From assembly GCA_013696785.1 (NCBI GenBank), contig JACCXW010000276.1, positions 1 to 20,482 of the forward strand: 20,482 nt of DNA, written 5' to 3'. Source of the stretch: Geodermatophilaceae bacterium (lineage in GTDB: Bacteria > Actinomycetota > Actinomycetes > Mycobacteriales > Geodermatophilaceae). Below are positions 20,137-20,482 of the stretch, one piece after another. A model generated the notes under the pieces. The model saw nothing but the letters and a program-made list of their open reading frames with translations, had not been told where the DNA came from and searched no databases. Position numbers and translations under genes: made by a program. Position 1 is the first letter of the stretch; each line of letters starts with the position of its first letter.

Positions 20137-20418
20137 TCAGCGGTCGTCCTCTGCTCGCATCTCCGCCAGAATCTCGGACAACATCGGCTGGCCGGGGATC
20201 GCCGGCAGCGGCGGGGGGAGGTCTGCCAGCCTGCCCACGGCCGGCGTGAGTTTGCCTGCGGCGACGAGGGCCGCCCGCGGGTCGTCGGCGGGGGGCAGCG
20301 GGGACAGCAGCGCGACCGGGCGACCGTGATCGGTCACGGTGAACGTCTCCCCCTGCTCGACGCGGCGCAAGTAGACACTGATGTTCTGCCGGATCTCCCG
20401 TACGCCGACGCGATCCAT
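20137..20418 (-). CDS. vapB: antitoxin, Phd/YefM-type VapB
   Basis: A 93-aa antitoxin. The N-terminus MDRVGVREIRQNISVYLRRVEQGETFTVTDHGRPVALLSPLP is a Phd/YefM DNA-binding dimerisation domain. The remainder is proline-rich and ends in an acidic helix (MLSEILAEMRAEDDR) expected to wrap the PIN toxin and block its active site. ATG 20416-20418 has no Shine-Dalgarno but follows TACCCT by seven bases, so the mRNA is probably leaderless. The repeats just upstream are likely its own operator. Confidence 0.92.
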   Translation of the reverse strand: MDRVGVREIRQNISVYLRRVEQGETFTVTDHGRPVALLSPLPPADDPRAALVAAGKLTPAVGRLADLPPPLPAIPGQPMLSEILAEMRAEDDR

Positions 20419-20440
20419 GTAGCACAGGGTAGCACCTACC
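20419..20440. promoter_or_regulatory. vapBC operator/promoter repeats
   Basis: GTAGCAC occurs twice at exactly one helical turn (20419-20425 and 20429-20435), and GGTAG/CTACC (20428-20432, 20436-20440) form an inverted repeat with a 3-bp gap. On the minus strand the -10-like TACCCT is the complement of 20426-20431, inside the repeats. This arrangement suits autorepression by the antitoxin-toxin complex. Confidence 0.5.
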
Positions 20441-20482
20441 TGTCGACGAGCGATAGCGAACGCAGGCTGCGCTCCAGATGCC

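Overview
The window is high-GC DNA from an actinomycete (Actinomycetota). The grounds are strong G/C third-position bias, frequent GTG starts, several likely leaderless genes, an SmtB-Zur pair, and a core gene order (ppdK, dusB, glyS, znuACB, smtB, zur, small conserved gene, uppS) that, from memory, resembles both the Streptomyces coelicolor ppdK-to-uppS region and the Mycobacterium tuberculosis glyS-smtB-furB-Rv2360c-uppS segment. I cannot name the genus.

Layout. 1-693: the 3' end of an unidentified gene, then a YceI-family lipid-binding protein. 716-4058 (minus): pyruvate phosphate dikinase followed by a YdcF/SanA-type membrane protein. 4164-5438 (plus): an MFS exporter, divergent from ppdK across a short intergenic region that holds an 8+8 bp palindrome. 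5495-8837 (minus): an antibiotic-biosynthesis-monooxygenase-fold protein, glycyl-tRNA synthetase, an unidentified 140-aa protein and tRNA-dihydrouridine synthase, closely spaced and probably one operon. 8887-9670: a small two-to-three-helix membrane protein, then about 500 bp of non-coding or decayed DNA with two inverted copies of a 57-bp palindromic (REP-like) repeat around a broken histidine-phosphatase fragment.

9671-14367: a sugar ABC importer (permease, single-domain ATPase, xylose-type binding lipoprotein) on the minus strand, divergent from a ROK-family repressor. The intergenic region carries two near-identical 11-bp palindromes 53 bp apart, each overlapping the -35 box of one of the two divergent promoters. 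14380-15228 (minus): a SAM-dependent methyltransferase. 15316-18557 (plus): a zinc module, znuA-znuC-znuB-smtB-zur, all overlapping or nearly overlapping. It is headed by a perfect 15-bp palindrome that matches the actinobacterial Zur box and sits on the -35. 18554-20418 (minus): a VapB/Phd-type antitoxin, a PIN-domain toxin, undecaprenyl-type cis-prenyltransferase and a small conserved protein, with start/stop overlap between toxin and uppS.

How the parts work together. The zinc module is self-contained: Zur represses uptake, SmtB senses excess zinc, and an internal leaderless promoter before smtB would keep the two sensors expressed when znuACB is shut off. The ROK repressor very likely controls its own gene and the sugar importer. 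Most of the rest is housekeeping. The stretch between glyS and the zinc genes and the toxin-antitoxin pair before uppS look like later insertions into an otherwise conserved block. I see no CRISPR array, no tRNA or rRNA gene, no transposase and no integrase.
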